Part shown: piece by piece, positions 15,884 to 24,973 of the stretch
Layout: every line of letters starts with the position of its first letter
How positions within the stretch are numbered: the stretch's first letter is position 1
Source of the DNA: Pseudomonas tohonis
GTDB lineage: Bacteria; Pseudomonadota; Gammaproteobacteria; Pseudomonadales; Pseudomonadaceae
Reading direction: 5' to 3'
Length of the DNA stretch: 64,000 bases
Assembly (NCBI RefSeq): GCF_012767755.2
Contig: NZ_AP023189.1
Coordinates: 1,240,001-1,304,000, forward strand
Notes under the pieces: model-generated
What the model was told of the DNA's origin: nothing
The model's input: only the letters and a program-made list of their open reading frames with translations
Databases searched by the model: none
Program-made: the position numbers and the translations under genes

Positions 15884-17730
15884 TGGTACCAGCGCAGTTG
15901 CAGCATCACCTGGTTGTCGTTGCCGCCGAGCTGGCTGAACGAGCGTTCGGCGGAAAGTCGCAGGCCCAGGTCGGTGCCCAGCTCCCACTGCTGGTTGAGT
16001 GACAGGCGCCGGCGCACCTCGCCGTTGTGGAAGTAGTCGCCGGCCGCCTCCAGGCTGAGGGTGCCCAGGCCGTTGCGCCACAGCAGCCCGGTGTCGAAGC
16101 CGCCGGCCCCGGCGACGAAGGCGCCGAAGTCCGGGTTGTGTTCCACGCGGGCGGTGGCCAGGGCGTAGTAGAGGGTGTCCTCCCCCCATTGCCAGCTGCC
16201 GCCCACGCCACCGTTGAGGTGGCTCACCAGCGTCTCGTCGCCATCCTTGCCGGGCACCCGTTCCAGGCCTCCGGCCACCTGCCAGGACCAGGGCTGCAGC
16301 AGTTGGGTGCGCGGGGTGAGCGAGCGGATGGTGGCGAAATCCAGCTGCTGCAGTTGCCAGTGGTTCTGCTCGTACTGGCGCAGCTTGAGCTGGAGGATCT
16401 CGATCTGCGCGCCGAGGGGGAAGCCGGCGAGGTTGTCGTTGAGGTCGTGGTAGGCCATGCGCAGGCCGTACTCGGCGAAGGCGCGGTCCTCGCGGCTGCC
16501 GAGCCCCAGTTGCCAGGTGCGTGATTCGTGGCCTTCCTCGGGCAGCGGCGGGCGCTCGGCCTGCAGCGCGGGGGGCGGGTTCTGGTTGATCGCCCGCAGC
16601 AGCTGGAAGCTGCGCTGCGCCCGTGCGCCGCTGCGTTCTTCGCCGGTGGAGCGGTAGCGCTCCAGGCGGAAGGCGGCGTCCTGGACCTGCGCGCGGCGCG
16701 GGGCGGGCAGTGCGCGGAAGGCCGGGTCGTCCAGCAGGCTCTCGTCGTCGGCCAGGCGCAGGACCCAATCCTGCTCGTCGCTGTCCAGCGGCGCCGCGCG
16801 GGCCATCAGTTCCTTTTCCCGCGAGGGGCGGTAGTCGATCCGCTCCACCAGCCCGGCATGCTTGATGGCACGCACGGTGTCGGTGGGGATGGCGGTCAGC
16901 GGGAACTGCTCGGTGAGCTCGATGCCGGGGCGGGCGATCTCCAGCAGTTCCAGCAGGCGGTAGGAGCAGTTCTCGTCGAAGAAGAAGTAGTCGAAGCGGA
17001 CCTGGCGCAGCTCCCATACGTGCTCGACCATGCGCCCGGTTTCCTCGGCGCTGAGGTTGAGGCGGTACTCCCAGAGGTCGCGGTTCTCCAGGCGGCTGTA
17101 TTCCTTGAGCTTGTCGCGGTAGGGCACCAGGGCGAAGAGCCCGGGGTAGCCGCCCATCAGGCCCTTCCAGGCATAGAGGATGCTGTTGTCGGCGCCCTCG
17201 ATGAAGGCGCCGAAGTTGAGGGCGTAGCTGAGCAGGGCGGTGTTGTTCTCCTGTACGTCGGGCTGGTCGATGCGCAGCAGGGTGTGGCCGAACATGGACG
17301 AGGGGCTGTTGAGATAGGCCGCCGGGAAGATCAGCACCGTGCTGTGGGGATTGATGTCGTGGTACCAGCTGGCGAATTCGCTGCAGGCAGGGGCCGGCAG
17401 GTCGGTGAGCTGCAGCCGTTCGCGGAGCCAGCGCGTGCGCGCCGGGTAGCGGCATTGCGGGTGGCGGTCGCCGAGGCTGGCGTCCTGGTACAGGGCCGCG
17501 ACCGTGGCGGTGAGTTCGGCCGCGGGGTCGCTGTCGCCCGTCTCGGCGAGGAAGAAGCGCTCGTCGTCGACGTAGCTGCGCCAGCCGCCGAGCTTGCCGG
17601 TTTCGTAGTGGCCGAGGGCGATCCAGTACGGGTCTTCGGCCAGGCGCTGCAGGGTTTGCGGGGGGATGGCGGGGGCCGCCATCAGGTGCGTGCAGGTACA
17701 GAGGGCCAGGAGGGAGAAGGTCCGTTTCAA
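15877..17730 (-). CDS. DUF4105-type envelope protein
   Basis: 617 residues with a signal peptide (ending near MAAP, residue 20). The central part carries the DUF4105 signature: INPHSTVLIFPAAYLNSPSS, FGHTLLRID, SYALNFGAFIEGADN and FFFDENCSYRLLELLE, with conserved His and Cys that suggest a papain-like hydrolase fold. The C-terminal third is beta-rich and ends with alternating aromatic strands finishing in W-Y-H-Y, which fits an outer-membrane or periplasmic beta domain. Single gene on the minus strand. Function unknown, possibly in the cell envelope. Confidence 0.82.
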   Translation of the reverse strand: MKRTFSLLALCTCTHLMAAPAIPPQTLQRLAEDPYWIALGHYETGKLGGWRSYVDDERFFLAETGDSDPAAELTATVAALYQDASLGDRHPQCRYPARTRWLRERLQLTDLPAPACSEFASWYHDINPHSTVLIFPAAYLNSPSSMFGHTLLRIDQPDVQENNTALLSYALNFGAFIEGADNSILYAWKGLMGGYPGLFALVPYRDKLKEYSRLENRDLWEYRLNLSAEETGRMVEHVWELRQVRFDYFFFDENCSYRLLELLEIARPGIELTEQFPLTAIPTDTVRAIKHAGLVERIDYRPSREKELMARAAPLDSDEQDWVLRLADDESLLDDPAFRALPAPRRAQVQDAAFRLERYRSTGEERSGARAQRSFQLLRAINQNPPPALQAERPPLPEEGHESRTWQLGLGSREDRAFAEYGLRMAYHDLNDNLAGFPLGAQIEILQLKLRQYEQNHWQLQQLDFATIRSLTPRTQLLQPWSWQVAGGLERVPGKDGDETLVSHLNGGVGGSWQWGEDTLYYALATARVEHNPDFGAFVAGAGGFDTGLLWRNGLGTLSLEAAGDYFHNGEVRRRLSLNQQWELGTDLGLRLSAERSFSQLGGNDNQVMLQLRWYHY

Positions 17731-17947
17731 CAGCGCTGCTCGCTTTCGCCTTGGAGTGGGATGGGCGAGCTTTGGCGATGCCCGCCACGGGTGTCAAGCA
17801 AGGTCAGAAAGGACGATTGCGCAAGCCCTCGCACGCTTTTGCGAAGCGTCTCGCGCCGCGCTCCGCCAAGGGCGGAACGCCTTGCAACGCGGACGAAGGC
17901 GGCGCCAGAATGCGGCCATGTTTCCGCGTCGCCAATAAGGATTTCCG

Positions 17948-20461
17948 ATGCCCGATCCTCTCGTCGCCTCCCTGCGCCTGGCGCCCGATGCGCTGACCCG
18001 CCCCTTCGACTCCAAGCAGTTCGCCTTTGCCACCACCGACGATCTCGAACCCTTCCGTGGCGTGCTCGGCCAGGAGCGCGCGGTGGAGGCCCTGCAGTTC
18101 GGCGTCGCCATGCCGCGCCCGGGCTACAACGTCTATGTGATGGGCGAGCCCGGCACCGGTCGCTTCTCCTTCGTGCAGCGCTACCTCAAGGCCGAGGGCA
18201 AGCGCCTGGCCACGCCGATGGACTGGGTCTACGTCAACAATTTCGACGAGCCGCGCGAGCCGCGCGCCCTGCAGTTGCCGCCCGGCGAGGCGAGCGCCTT
18301 CAGTACCGATATCGGCCAGCTTGTGGATAACCTCCTGGCCACCTTCCCGGCGGTGTTCGAGACGCCGACCTTCCAGCAGAAGAAGAGCGCCATCGACCGT
18401 GGCTTCAACCAGCGCTACGACCGCGCCCTGGATGTGATCGAGCGCCTGGCGCTGGAGAAGGACGTCGCGCTCTACCGGGACAGCGCCAACATCGCCTTCA
18501 CTCCGATGAAGGATGGCAAGGCGCTGGACGAGGCGGACTTCGCCCAGTTGCCCGAAGCCGAGCGCGAGCGTTTCCACGAGGACATCTCCAGCCTTGAGGA
18601 GCGCCTCAACGAGGAGCTGGCAAGCCTGCCGCAGTGGAAGCGCGAGTCCAGCAACCTGCTGCGCCAGCTCAACGAGGAGACTATCACCCAGGCCCTGCAG
18701 CCGCTGCTGGCGCCGCTTTCCGAGAAGTACGCGGAGAACGCCGGGGTGATCGCCTACCTGCAGGCCATGCAGGTGAACCTGCTGAAGACCGTGGTCGACC
18801 AGATGCTCGACGACAAGCCGGACCTGCAGCGCCGCGAGATGCTCGAGGAGCAGTACTGCCCGAGCCTGGTGGTCGGCAACCCGGCCAGCGGCGGTGCGCC
18901 GGTGGTCTTCGAGTCGCACCCGACCTACGACAACCTGTTCGGCCGCATCGAGTACGGCACCGACCAGGGCGCGCTCTACACCAGCTACCGCCAGCTGCGC
19001 CCGGGTGCGCTGCACCGCGCCAACGGCGGTTTCCTGGTGCTGGAGGCGGAGAAGCTGCTGAGCGAGCCTTTCGTCTGGGACGCACTCAAGCGCGCGCTGC
19101 ATTCGCGCCAGCTGAAGATGGAGTCGCCCCTGGCCGAGCTGGGGCGCCTGGCCACCGTGACCCTGACGCCGCAGGTGATCCCGTTGCAGCTGAAGGTGGT
19201 GATCATCGGTTCGCGCCAGCTGTACTACACGCTGCAGGACCTGGATCCGGACTTCCAGGAGATGTTCCGCGTGCTGGTGGACTTCGACGAGGAGATCCCG
19301 CTGTCGGAGGAGACCCTCGAACAGTTCGCCCAGTTGCTCAAGACCCGCACCTCGGAAGAGGGCATGGCGCCGCTCTCCGCCGCTGCCGTGGCGCGCCTGG
19401 CCACCTACAGCGCGCGCCTGGCGGAAAACCAGAAGCGCCTCTCGGCGAAGATCGGCGACCTGTTCCAGTTGCTCAGCGAAGCCGATTTCGTGCGCCAGCT
19501 GGCCGGTGAGAAGGTGACCGACGCCGAGCACATCGAGCGTGCGCTCAAATCCAAGGCCACGCGCACCGGCCGGGTTTCGGCGCGCATCCTCGACGACATG
19601 CTGGCGGGGATCATCCTCATCGACACCGACGGCGCAGCGGTGGGCAAGTGCAACGGCCTCACGGTACTGGAGGTGGGCGACTCGGCGTTCGGCGTGCCGG
19701 CGCGGATTTCCGCCACCGTGTACCCGGGGGGCTCGGGCATCGTCGACATCGAGCGCGAGGTCAACCTTGGCCAGCCGATCCACTCCAAGGGCGTGATGAT
19801 CCTCACCGGCTACCTCGGCAGCCGCTACGCCCAGGAGTTTCCGCTGGAAATCTCGGCGAGCATCGCGCTGGAGCAGTCCTACGGCTACGTCGACGGCGAC
19901 AGCGCGTCCCTGGGCGAGGTCTGCACCCTGATCTCGGCGCTCTCGCGCACGCCGCTCAAGCAGTGCTTCGCCATCACCGGCTCGATCAACCAGTTCGGTG
20001 AGGTGCAGGCGGTCGGCGGGGTCAACGAGAAGATCGAGGGTTTCTTCCGCCTCTGCGAAGCGCGCGGGCTGACCGGCGAGCAGGGGGTGATCATCCCGCA
20101 GGCCAACGTCGCCACGCTGATGCTCGATGAACGCGTGCTGCAGGCCGTGCGCAACGGCCAGTTCCATGTCTACGCGGTGCGTCAGGCCGATGAGGCGCTG
20201 AGCCTCTTGGTGGGCGAGGATGCCGGCAGCCCGGACGAGAAGGGCCGTTTCCCCAAGGGCAGCGTCAACGCCCGGGTGGTCGAGCGCCTGCGCGAGATCG
20301 CCGAGATGGGCATGGAGGAGGAAGAGAAGCCCGACGCCGCCAAGGAGGTGGCCGCCGCCCTGGAGAAGGCGCCGGCACCGGCCAAGCCGCCGCGCAAGGG
20401 CCCGAAGAAGGAGCCCGGCAAGAAGACCCCGCCCGACGACAAGGTCCAGGGCCCGGCCTGA
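17948..20461 (+). CDS. Lon-like ATP-dependent protease (S16 domain)
   Basis: 837 residues; AAGGA precedes the ATG. The N-terminal AAA module has a P-loop near residue 66 reading GEPGTGRF, with Arg where Lys is usual. A helical middle region and LonB-type AAA segment follow. The S16 protease domain lies at about 560-780, with catalytic Ser652 (DGDSAS) and Lys695 (VNEKIEG), 43 residues apart as in Lon. The last 45 residues are a Lys/Pro/Ala-rich tail. No transmembrane segment is evident, so it is cytosolic. It corresponds in position to the probable protease PA4576 of P. aeruginosa. Confidence 0.9.
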   Translation: MPDPLVASLRLAPDALTRPFDSKQFAFATTDDLEPFRGVLGQERAVEALQFGVAMPRPGYNVYVMGEPGTGRFSFVQRYLKAEGKRLATPMDWVYVNNFDEPREPRALQLPPGEASAFSTDIGQLVDNLLATFPAVFETPTFQQKKSAIDRGFNQRYDRALDVIERLALEKDVALYRDSANIAFTPMKDGKALDEADFAQLPEAERERFHEDISSLEERLNEELASLPQWKRESSNLLRQLNEETITQALQPLLAPLSEKYAENAGVIAYLQAMQVNLLKTVVDQMLDDKPDLQRREMLEEQYCPSLVVGNPASGGAPVVFESHPTYDNLFGRIEYGTDQGALYTSYRQLRPGALHRANGGFLVLEAEKLLSEPFVWDALKRALHSRQLKMESPLAELGRLATVTLTPQVIPLQLKVVIIGSRQLYYTLQDLDPDFQEMFRVLVDFDEEIPLSEETLEQFAQLLKTRTSEEGMAPLSAAAVARLATYSARLAENQKRLSAKIGDLFQLLSEADFVRQLAGEKVTDAEHIERALKSKATRTGRVSARILDDMLAGIILIDTDGAAVGKCNGLTVLEVGDSAFGVPARISATVYPGGSGIVDIEREVNLGQPIHSKGVMILTGYLGSRYAQEFPLEISASIALEQSYGYVDGDSASLGEVCTLISALSRTPLKQCFAITGSINQFGEVQAVGGVNEKIEGFFRLCEARGLTGEQGVIIPQANVATLMLDERVLQAVRNGQFHVYAVRQADEALSLLVGEDAGSPDEKGRFPKGSVNARVVERLREIAEMGMEEEEKPDAAKEVAAALEKAPAPAKPPRKGPKKEPGKKTPPDDKVQGPA

Positions 20462-20580
20462 CCAGGCGATGATCGGTCACGGCGCCGCGCGGGTGCCGTG
20501 GCTGGTCAGTCATTGAGCGGCGTAGAGCCGCTCAGCGCTGGCGCTGGTCTGACAGACTTTTCACCACGGCATCCACAGGC

Positions 20581-20603
20581 TTATCCACAGCTGGCGTGGA
20601 TAA
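20581..20603. promoter_or_regulatory. Inverted pair of DnaA-box-like 9-mers
   Basis: TTATCCACA at 20581-20589 matches the DnaA box consensus, and the opposite strand has TTATCCACG at 20595-20603, giving TTATCCAC-N7-GTGGATAA. A third perfect box, TTATCCACA, lies at 21105-21113 upstream of yqhA. The pair sits about 70 bases upstream of a small gene. It could bind DnaA, or be a palindromic operator for another protein. Confidence 0.45.
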
Positions 20604-20672
20604 GATTTCCTCGCTTTCCCAAGGCCCCTGTCAGGTGTAGGCTGGCCCAAGGTCTTCGCGAGGAACGTCGTT

Positions 20673-21014
20673 ATGTCCCGCAACCTCTGCCTCACCCGTC
20701 AATGCCTGGGCATGGTCACCCGCATCGAGTGCGTGATTCTGCCGCTGGCCGGAGGGAATGGACTCTGGACACTCATCTGCGCTGCCGGGATTTCGGGGGC
20801 GCAGCCGTCGGCGATCAAGGCGCAGGGCCCATTCCACGGGCCTTTCGTCGCTGAGTCGGTGCTTTCGGCTATTGCTTCCTGCCTGGCCGAGCTGGGCTAC
20901 TGCGCCTGCGAGGACCCGCTGATCTGGCGCCTCCATGTGCAAGGTGAGCTGCGTCGGCTCAATGGTGAGCGCCCTCGCAGCCCGGGCGCGTTCCTGTCCC
21001 GGCCGGAGACCTGA
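20673..21014 (+). CDS. Small protein of unknown function
   Basis: 113 residues; GAGGAA lies about 8 bases before the ATG. The composition is protein-like, with Cys residues at 5, 11, 20, 36 and a CLAELGYCACEDP block near 71-83, and a middle hydrophobic stretch (PLAGGNGLWTLICAAGISG). I do not recognise it. It sits alone between the Lon-like protease and yqhA, bracketed by DnaA-box-like sequences. Confidence 0.6.
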   Translation: MSRNLCLTRQCLGMVTRIECVILPLAGGNGLWTLICAAGISGAQPSAIKAQGPFHGPFVAESVLSAIASCLAELGYCACEDPLIWRLHVQGELRRLNGERPRSPGAFLSRPET

Positions 21015-21104
21015 GCGGGCATCGGCTGTGCAGCTTTTGCGCAGCCCGCGGCGAGCCCCGGCGAACGCTGGGCAGCGCCATCCTTCCCAAGACAATTCAC
21101 AGGG

Positions 21105-21113
21105 TTATCCACA
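21105..21113 (+). promoter_or_regulatory. DnaA-box-like 9-mer upstream of yqhA
   Basis: Perfect TTATCCACA, about 100 bases before the yqhA start, in the same orientation as the box at 20581. Single boxes occur by chance in large genomes; the repeat of the full TTATCCACAGCT string at both places is what makes it notable. Confidence 0.35.
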
Positions 21114-21209
21114 GCTCCTGGGGATATTTCGAGGCATTACGTGCCTGTTTTTCTGTAGGAATGTGCTCGCTATACTCGCCGCCAGTTTTGACTCTGGATG
21201 CGAGGCTTC

Positions 21210-21704
21210 ATGGAACGCTTTTTGGAAAACTCGATGTATGCGGCGCGCTGGTTGCTGGCGCCCATCTACTTCGGCCTGTCCCTGGCGCTGCTGGCGCTGT
21301 CGCTGAAGTTCTTCCAGGAGGTCTATCACGTCCTTCCGCACGTCTTCGAGAAGACCGAGGCGGAGCTGATCCTGGTGCTCCTGTCGCTGATCGACATGTC
21401 GCTGGTGGGCGGGCTGCTGGTGATGGTGATGATCTCGGGCTACGAGAACTTCGTCTCCCAGCTGGACATCGACGAGGGCAAGGAGAAGCTCAGCTGGCTG
21501 GGCAAGATGGACTCCGGCTCGCTGAAGATGAAGGTAGCCGCGTCCATCGTGGCGATCTCCTCGATCCACCTGCTGCGGGTGTTCATGGATGCGCAGAACA
21601 TCGATAACACCAAGATCATGTGGTACGTGGTCCTGCACATGACCTTCGTGATCTCGGCATTCGCCATGGGTTACCTGGACAAGATGACCAAGCACGATCA
21701 CTGA
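21210..21704 (+). CDS. YqhA/UPF0114 inner-membrane protein
   Basis: 164 residues from [10 protein letters not shown], the same length as E. coli YqhA; GAGG lies just upstream, and a start four codons earlier is less likely. There are three to four membrane helices: [39 protein letters not shown], a weaker one at [17 protein letters not shown], and [19 protein letters not shown]. The conserved SGYENFVS motif follows the second helix. Biochemical role unknown. It is a single gene, matching the position of PA4574. Confidence 0.92.
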   Translation: MERFLENSMYAARWLLAPIYFGLSLALLALSLKFFQEVYHVLPHVFEKTEAELILVLLSLIDMSLVGGLLVMVMISGYENFVSQLDIDEGKEKLSWLGKMDSGSLKMKVAASIVAISSIHLLRVFMDAQNIDNTKIMWYVVLHMTFVISAFAMGYLDKMTKHDH

Positions 21705-21837
21705 TCGCGCCGCCGCTCCACCATGACCGCCCGTCAGCGTCCCGCTCGCGGGCGGTCGTGTTTCTGCCCGGCGGTTTTGATCCTGTACGGAAACTGTATT
21801 TAACTTTTCCCTGTACAGATCCCGCCGAGGTGACGCC

Positions 21838-22143
21838 ATGAACCTGCAGACTCTTTCCAGCGAAGCCCGCGCCGGGCATGTCGATGGGCTCGACCTGATC
21901 TCCATGGAAGGGGGCATCTACCTGTTGCAGGCCCATATCGAGGGGCGTTGCCACACCCTGGACGATGGCCGTGGCCATGCGATGCAGCTGCGCTCGGTGG
22001 AGCATGCACGGGGGCTGCTGCATGAGTTGCCGCGCATGCCGTTCTACCTGGTGCACGCCTCGGTGCATGACGAGATGTGCGGTATCGCCCCGGATGATCG
22101 CGGTGCGCTGCGGGTGCCGTTGTCGATGGGCGCCCGGCACTGA
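21838..22143 (+). CDS. DUF6482-type small cytosolic protein
   Basis: 101 residues starting MNLQTLSSEA with GAGGTGA upstream. The sequence (GLDLISMEGGIYLLQAHIEG, HELPRMPFYLVHASVHDEMC) resembles the small Pseudomonas family DUF6482 of unknown function. No signal peptide or membrane helix. Its upstream region, 21705-21837, contains a short AT-rich stretch near 21780-21815 that may hold the promoter. Confidence 0.75.
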   Translation: MNLQTLSSEARAGHVDGLDLISMEGGIYLLQAHIEGRCHTLDDGRGHAMQLRSVEHARGLLHELPRMPFYLVHASVHDEMCGIAPDDRGALRVPLSMGARH

Positions 22144-22215
22144 TGGCAGGGGATAGGGCCGAGAAGGGGGCTGTGCTAGTCTGGCCGGCCTTTTTTCCGG
22201 AGCGGAGCCCCGGCC

Positions 22216-22833
22216 ATGTCCGAACTCGAATTTTCCACCGATGAAACCCGCGTCAGCTACGGCATCGGCCGCCAACTGGGCGACCAGATCCGTGACAATC
22301 CCCCGCCCGGCGTGAGCATCGACGCTGTCGTCGCCGGCCTGCGCGATGCCTTCGCCGGCATCGAGAGCCGTGTCGACGGTGCCGCGCTGTCCGCCTCCTT
22401 CAAGGTCATCCGCGAGCGCATGCATGCCGAAGCCCAGGCCAAGGCCGATGCCGCCGCTGGCGAAGGTCGTGCCTACCTGGTGGAGAACGCCAAGCGCGAG
22501 GGCGTCACCCAACTGCCGTCCGGCCTGCAGTACGAAGTGCTGGTCGCGGGCGAGGGTGCCAAGCCTTCCGCCGAAGACACCGTGCGCACCCATTACCATG
22601 GCACCCTGATCGACGGCACCGTGTTCGACAGCTCCTACAACCGTGGCGAGCCGGCCGAATTCCCGGTGGGCGGCGTGATCGCCGGCTGGGTCGAGGCCCT
22701 GCAACTGATGAACGCCGGCAGCAAATGGCGCCTGCACGTGCCCAGCGAGCTGGCCTACGGCGCCCAGGGCGTCGGCAGCATCCCGCCGCACAGCGTGCTG
22801 GTGTTCGACGTCGAGCTGCTGGAAATCCTCTGA
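22216..22833 (+). CDS. fklB: FKBP-type peptidyl-prolyl isomerase, FklB-like
   Basis: 205 residues, close to E. coli FklB. An N-terminal helical dimerisation region (ETRVSYGIGRQLGDQIRDN, 1-95) leads to the FKBP domain at about 110-205: THYHGTLIDGTVFDSSYNRG, FPVGGVIAGWVEALQLM, and AYGAQGVGSIPPHSVLVFDVEL. No signal peptide, so it is cytosolic. It catalyses proline cis-trans isomerisation and may act as a chaperone. GGAG sequences precede the ATG. Confidence 0.93.
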   Translation: MSELEFSTDETRVSYGIGRQLGDQIRDNPPPGVSIDAVVAGLRDAFAGIESRVDGAALSASFKVIRERMHAEAQAKADAAAGEGRAYLVENAKREGVTQLPSGLQYEVLVAGEGAKPSAEDTVRTHYHGTLIDGTVFDSSYNRGEPAEFPVGGVIAGWVEALQLMNAGSKWRLHVPSELAYGAQGVGSIPPHSVLVFDVELLEIL

Positions 22834-22882
22834 GTCTTTCGGAGTGACCGCCGGGCGCGTCGTCCCTGACGGCCCGGGAACC

Positions 22883-22906
22883 GGCGGAGGCGCCTCTGCC
22901 TCCGCC
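22883..22906. terminator. Strong hairpin between convergent genes
   Basis: Perfect 9-bp stem GGCGGAGGC/GCCTCCGCC with a 6-base loop, between fklB (plus) and the small minus-strand gene at 22969. T-runs are weak, so it may terminate inefficiently or protect 3' ends. Confidence 0.5.
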
Positions 22907-22968
22907 TGCACGGCCGGTGCCCCGGGCGCCGGCCATGCAGATGACGCGTCCTGCGTCATCCGAACCCT

Positions 22969-23217
22969 TCAGTGCAGCTGGACCTCACTGTGCGGACGCA
23001 GCGCCCGCGCATAGCAGAAGAGGAACAGGCTGCGCACCAGCTCCTTGAGTATCACGGGCTCGCTGGATGTCAGGCCGGCAAGGTCGAGATCCCCCTGATC
23101 ACGCAACTCGTCGAGCGCGTCCTCTTCGAGGATGGCGCACACTTCGCCGGTTTCACGGTGGAGGATGCGCAGGTAGGGGTGCGGGCGATCCAGCCAGGCA
23201 TCGATCAGGTAGGTCAT
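22969..23217 (-). CDS. Small protein, probably iron-regulated
   Basis: 82 residues (MTYLIDAWLD...). The sequence has an acidic middle (ILEEDALDELRDQGDLDL) and a hydrophobic helix with LVRSLFLFCYARALRP. No known domain. It matches the position of PA4570 of P. aeruginosa, which I recall as iron-starvation-induced. A Fur-box-like sequence lies about 30 bases upstream of the ATG, consistent with that. It ends 249 bases from fklB, convergent. Confidence 0.75.
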   Translation of the reverse strand: MTYLIDAWLDRPHPYLRILHRETGEVCAILEEDALDELRDQGDLDLAGLTSSEPVILKELVRSLFLFCYARALRPHSEVQLH

Positions 23218-23245
23218 GGCTCATCTCCTTGAAAAGCAGTGAGAT

Positions 23246-23264
23246 GAGAATAATTCCTATTATC
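23246..23264 (-). promoter_or_regulatory. Fur-box-like operator
   Basis: The 19-mer GAGAATAATTCCTATTATC matches the Fur consensus GATAATGATAATCATTATC at 13 of 19 positions by eye. It lies in an AT-rich island 29 bases upstream of the small gene at 22969-23217. Repression by Fur with iron is inferred. Confidence 0.6.
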
Positions 23265-23380
23265 AAAATAACAAGAGGCAATCGCCGCCTTTCGTCGTCT
23301 GCTTGATCCAGGTCACGCCGTTGCCGGGCTCGAACCTGGCCTTGAGGCTGCTCCTGCTCAGCCTTGAGGGGCGTACAACG

Positions 23381-23407
23381 AAAAAGCCCGTCGCGAGGAC
23401 GGGCTTT
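23381..23407 (-). terminator. Rho-independent terminator after ispB
   Basis: Minus-strand hairpin GCCCGTC/GACGGGC flanked by A and T runs, ending in TTTTT, 18 bases past the ispB stop. Confidence 0.85.
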
Positions 23408-23424
23408 CGGATACGGCGGGTGGA

Positions 23425-24393
23425 TCAGTGCGTGCGGGCGACGGCGAAGCGGGTGAGTTCGATCAGGGCGTCGCGGTATTCGTTGTCCGGCAGTACGCCC
23501 AGGCAGGCGATAGCGCGCTCGGCGTAGTCGCGGGCGAGGCGGGCGGTGTAGTCCAGCGCACCGGCGGCCTCCACGGCGGCGCGGATGCTTTCCAGGTCCT
23601 GGCTCCCGCCCTGCTGGATGGCCTGGCGGACCAGGGCGGCCTGCTCGGCGGTGCCGTCGCGCATGGTGGCGATCAGCGGGAGGGTGGGCTTGCCTTCGGC
23701 CAGGTCGTCGCCGACGTTCTTGCCCAGGGTGGTGGCGTCGCCGCGGTAGTCGAGCAGGTCGTCCACCAGTTGGAAGGCGATGCCCAGGTAGTCACCGAAG
23801 GTGCGCAGGGCCTCGACCTGTTCGGCCGGTGCCTGGGCCAGTTCGGCGGCGCTGTGGGTGGAGGCCTCGAAGAGCATCGCGGTCTTGCCGCGGATGACTT
23901 CCATATAGGTCTCTTCGGTGGTGCTGGCGTCGCGGATCTTCGACAGCTGCAGCACCTCGCCCTCGGCGATCACGCGGGTGGCCTGGGAAATGATGCGCAT
24001 CACCGGCATGGAGCCCAGCTCGACCATCATTTCGAAGGAGCGGGCATAGAGGAAGTCGCCGACCAGCACGCTCGGCGCGTTGCCCCACAGCGCGTTCGCG
24101 GTGGAGCGGCCGCGGCGCAGGCCAGAAGCGTCGACCACGTCGTCGTGCAGCAGGGTGGAGGTGTGCAGGAATTCGATGGTGGCGGCGAGCAGGCGCAGCT
24201 GGTCGCCACCGAAGCCCAGTGCGTTGCCGCTGAGCAGGACCAGGAGCGGACGCAGGCGCTTGCCGCCGGCGGAGACGATGTAGTCGCCGATCTTTTCCAC
24301 CAGGGGAACGCGGGAGGTGAGTTGCCGACGGATGATGTCGTCGACTGCGGTAAAATCGTCCGCCACCACGCGGTAGAAGGCCTGGGGTTGCAT
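23425..24393 (-). CDS. ispB: Octaprenyl diphosphate synthase (trans-polyprenyl transferase)
   Basis: 322 residues. It makes the polyprenyl side chain of ubiquinone from farnesyl and isopentenyl diphosphate. Visible motifs: GGKRLRPLLVLL near 43, first Asp-rich motif LLHDDVVD near 82, GDFLYARSF near 110, and second Asp-rich motif FQLVDDLLDY near 208, followed by GKNVGDDLAEGK. Normal family length. Divergent from rplU, with 244 bases between starts. Conserved gammaproteobacterial neighbourhood ispB-rplU-rpmA-obgE. Confidence 0.96.
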   Translation of the reverse strand: MQPQAFYRVVADDFTAVDDIIRRQLTSRVPLVEKIGDYIVSAGGKRLRPLLVLLSGNALGFGGDQLRLLAATIEFLHTSTLLHDDVVDASGLRRGRSTANALWGNAPSVLVGDFLYARSFEMMVELGSMPVMRIISQATRVIAEGEVLQLSKIRDASTTEETYMEVIRGKTAMLFEASTHSAAELAQAPAEQVEALRTFGDYLGIAFQLVDDLLDYRGDATTLGKNVGDDLAEGKPTLPLIATMRDGTAEQAALVRQAIQQGGSQDLESIRAAVEAAGALDYTARLARDYAERAIACLGVLPDNEYRDALIELTRFAVARTH

Positions 24394-24472
24394 CAGCGAG
24401 GGGTGCTCCTTTGAGGTTGCGCGGCATGCTAGGGGGCAGGGTGGGGGCTGTCAAGGCAAGCGCCGACGGTGC

Positions 24473-24501
24473 TTGCGCAGCAATCACGGCTTGCGTACAA
24501 T
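24473..24501 (+). promoter_or_regulatory. Sigma70-type promoter of rplU-rpmA
   Basis: TTGCGC (24473-24478), 17-base spacer, TACAAT (24496-24501). It faces rplU, leaving a leader of roughly 130 bases. Confidence 0.55.
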
Positions 24502-24637
24502 CGCGGCCCCTGAACTTCCTTGGGCATTTTCCTGCCTTACGCAATTGCACGGGTTCCAGTTCCGGCCCCATGCAGCCATGCCGACCCCTTCTTCTTCCTA
24601 TAAAGCGTCGGGTGAGCAGGTTTAACGGAGAAAATCC

Positions 24638-24949
24638 ATGTACGCAGTTATCGTTACCGGCGGCAAGCAATACAAAGTCGCTGAAGGTGAATTCCTGAAG
24701 ATCGAGAAACTCGAGATCGCCACCGGCGAATCCGTGACCTTCGATCGCGTTCTGCTGATCGGCAATGGCGACGACGTGAAAATCGGCGCTCCGGTCGTTG
24801 ATGGCGCCAAAGTAGTCGCTGAAGTGGTCGCTCAAGGCCGTCACGACAAAGTGCGCATCATCAAGTTCCGCCGTCGTAAGCACCACATGAAGCGCCAGGG
24901 CCACCGCCAGTGGTTCACTGAAATCAAAATCACCGGCATCCAGGCCTAA
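24638..24949 (+). CDS. rplU: 50S ribosomal protein L21
   Basis: 103 residues, full length. Characteristic [19 protein letters not shown] start and the C-terminal [17 protein letters not shown] block that binds 23S rRNA. GGAG precedes the ATG (acggagaaaatcc). First gene of the rplU-rpmA unit, 24 bases before rpmA. Codon use is strongly biased, as expected for a highly expressed gene. Confidence 0.98.
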   Translation: MYAVIVTGGKQYKVAEGEFLKIEKLEIATGESVTFDRVLLIGNGDDVKIGAPVVDGAKVVAEVVAQGRHDKVRIIKFRRRKHHMKRQGHRQWFTEIKITGIQA

Positions 24950-24973
24950 TTTCCTTTTTGGAGGATTTGACTC

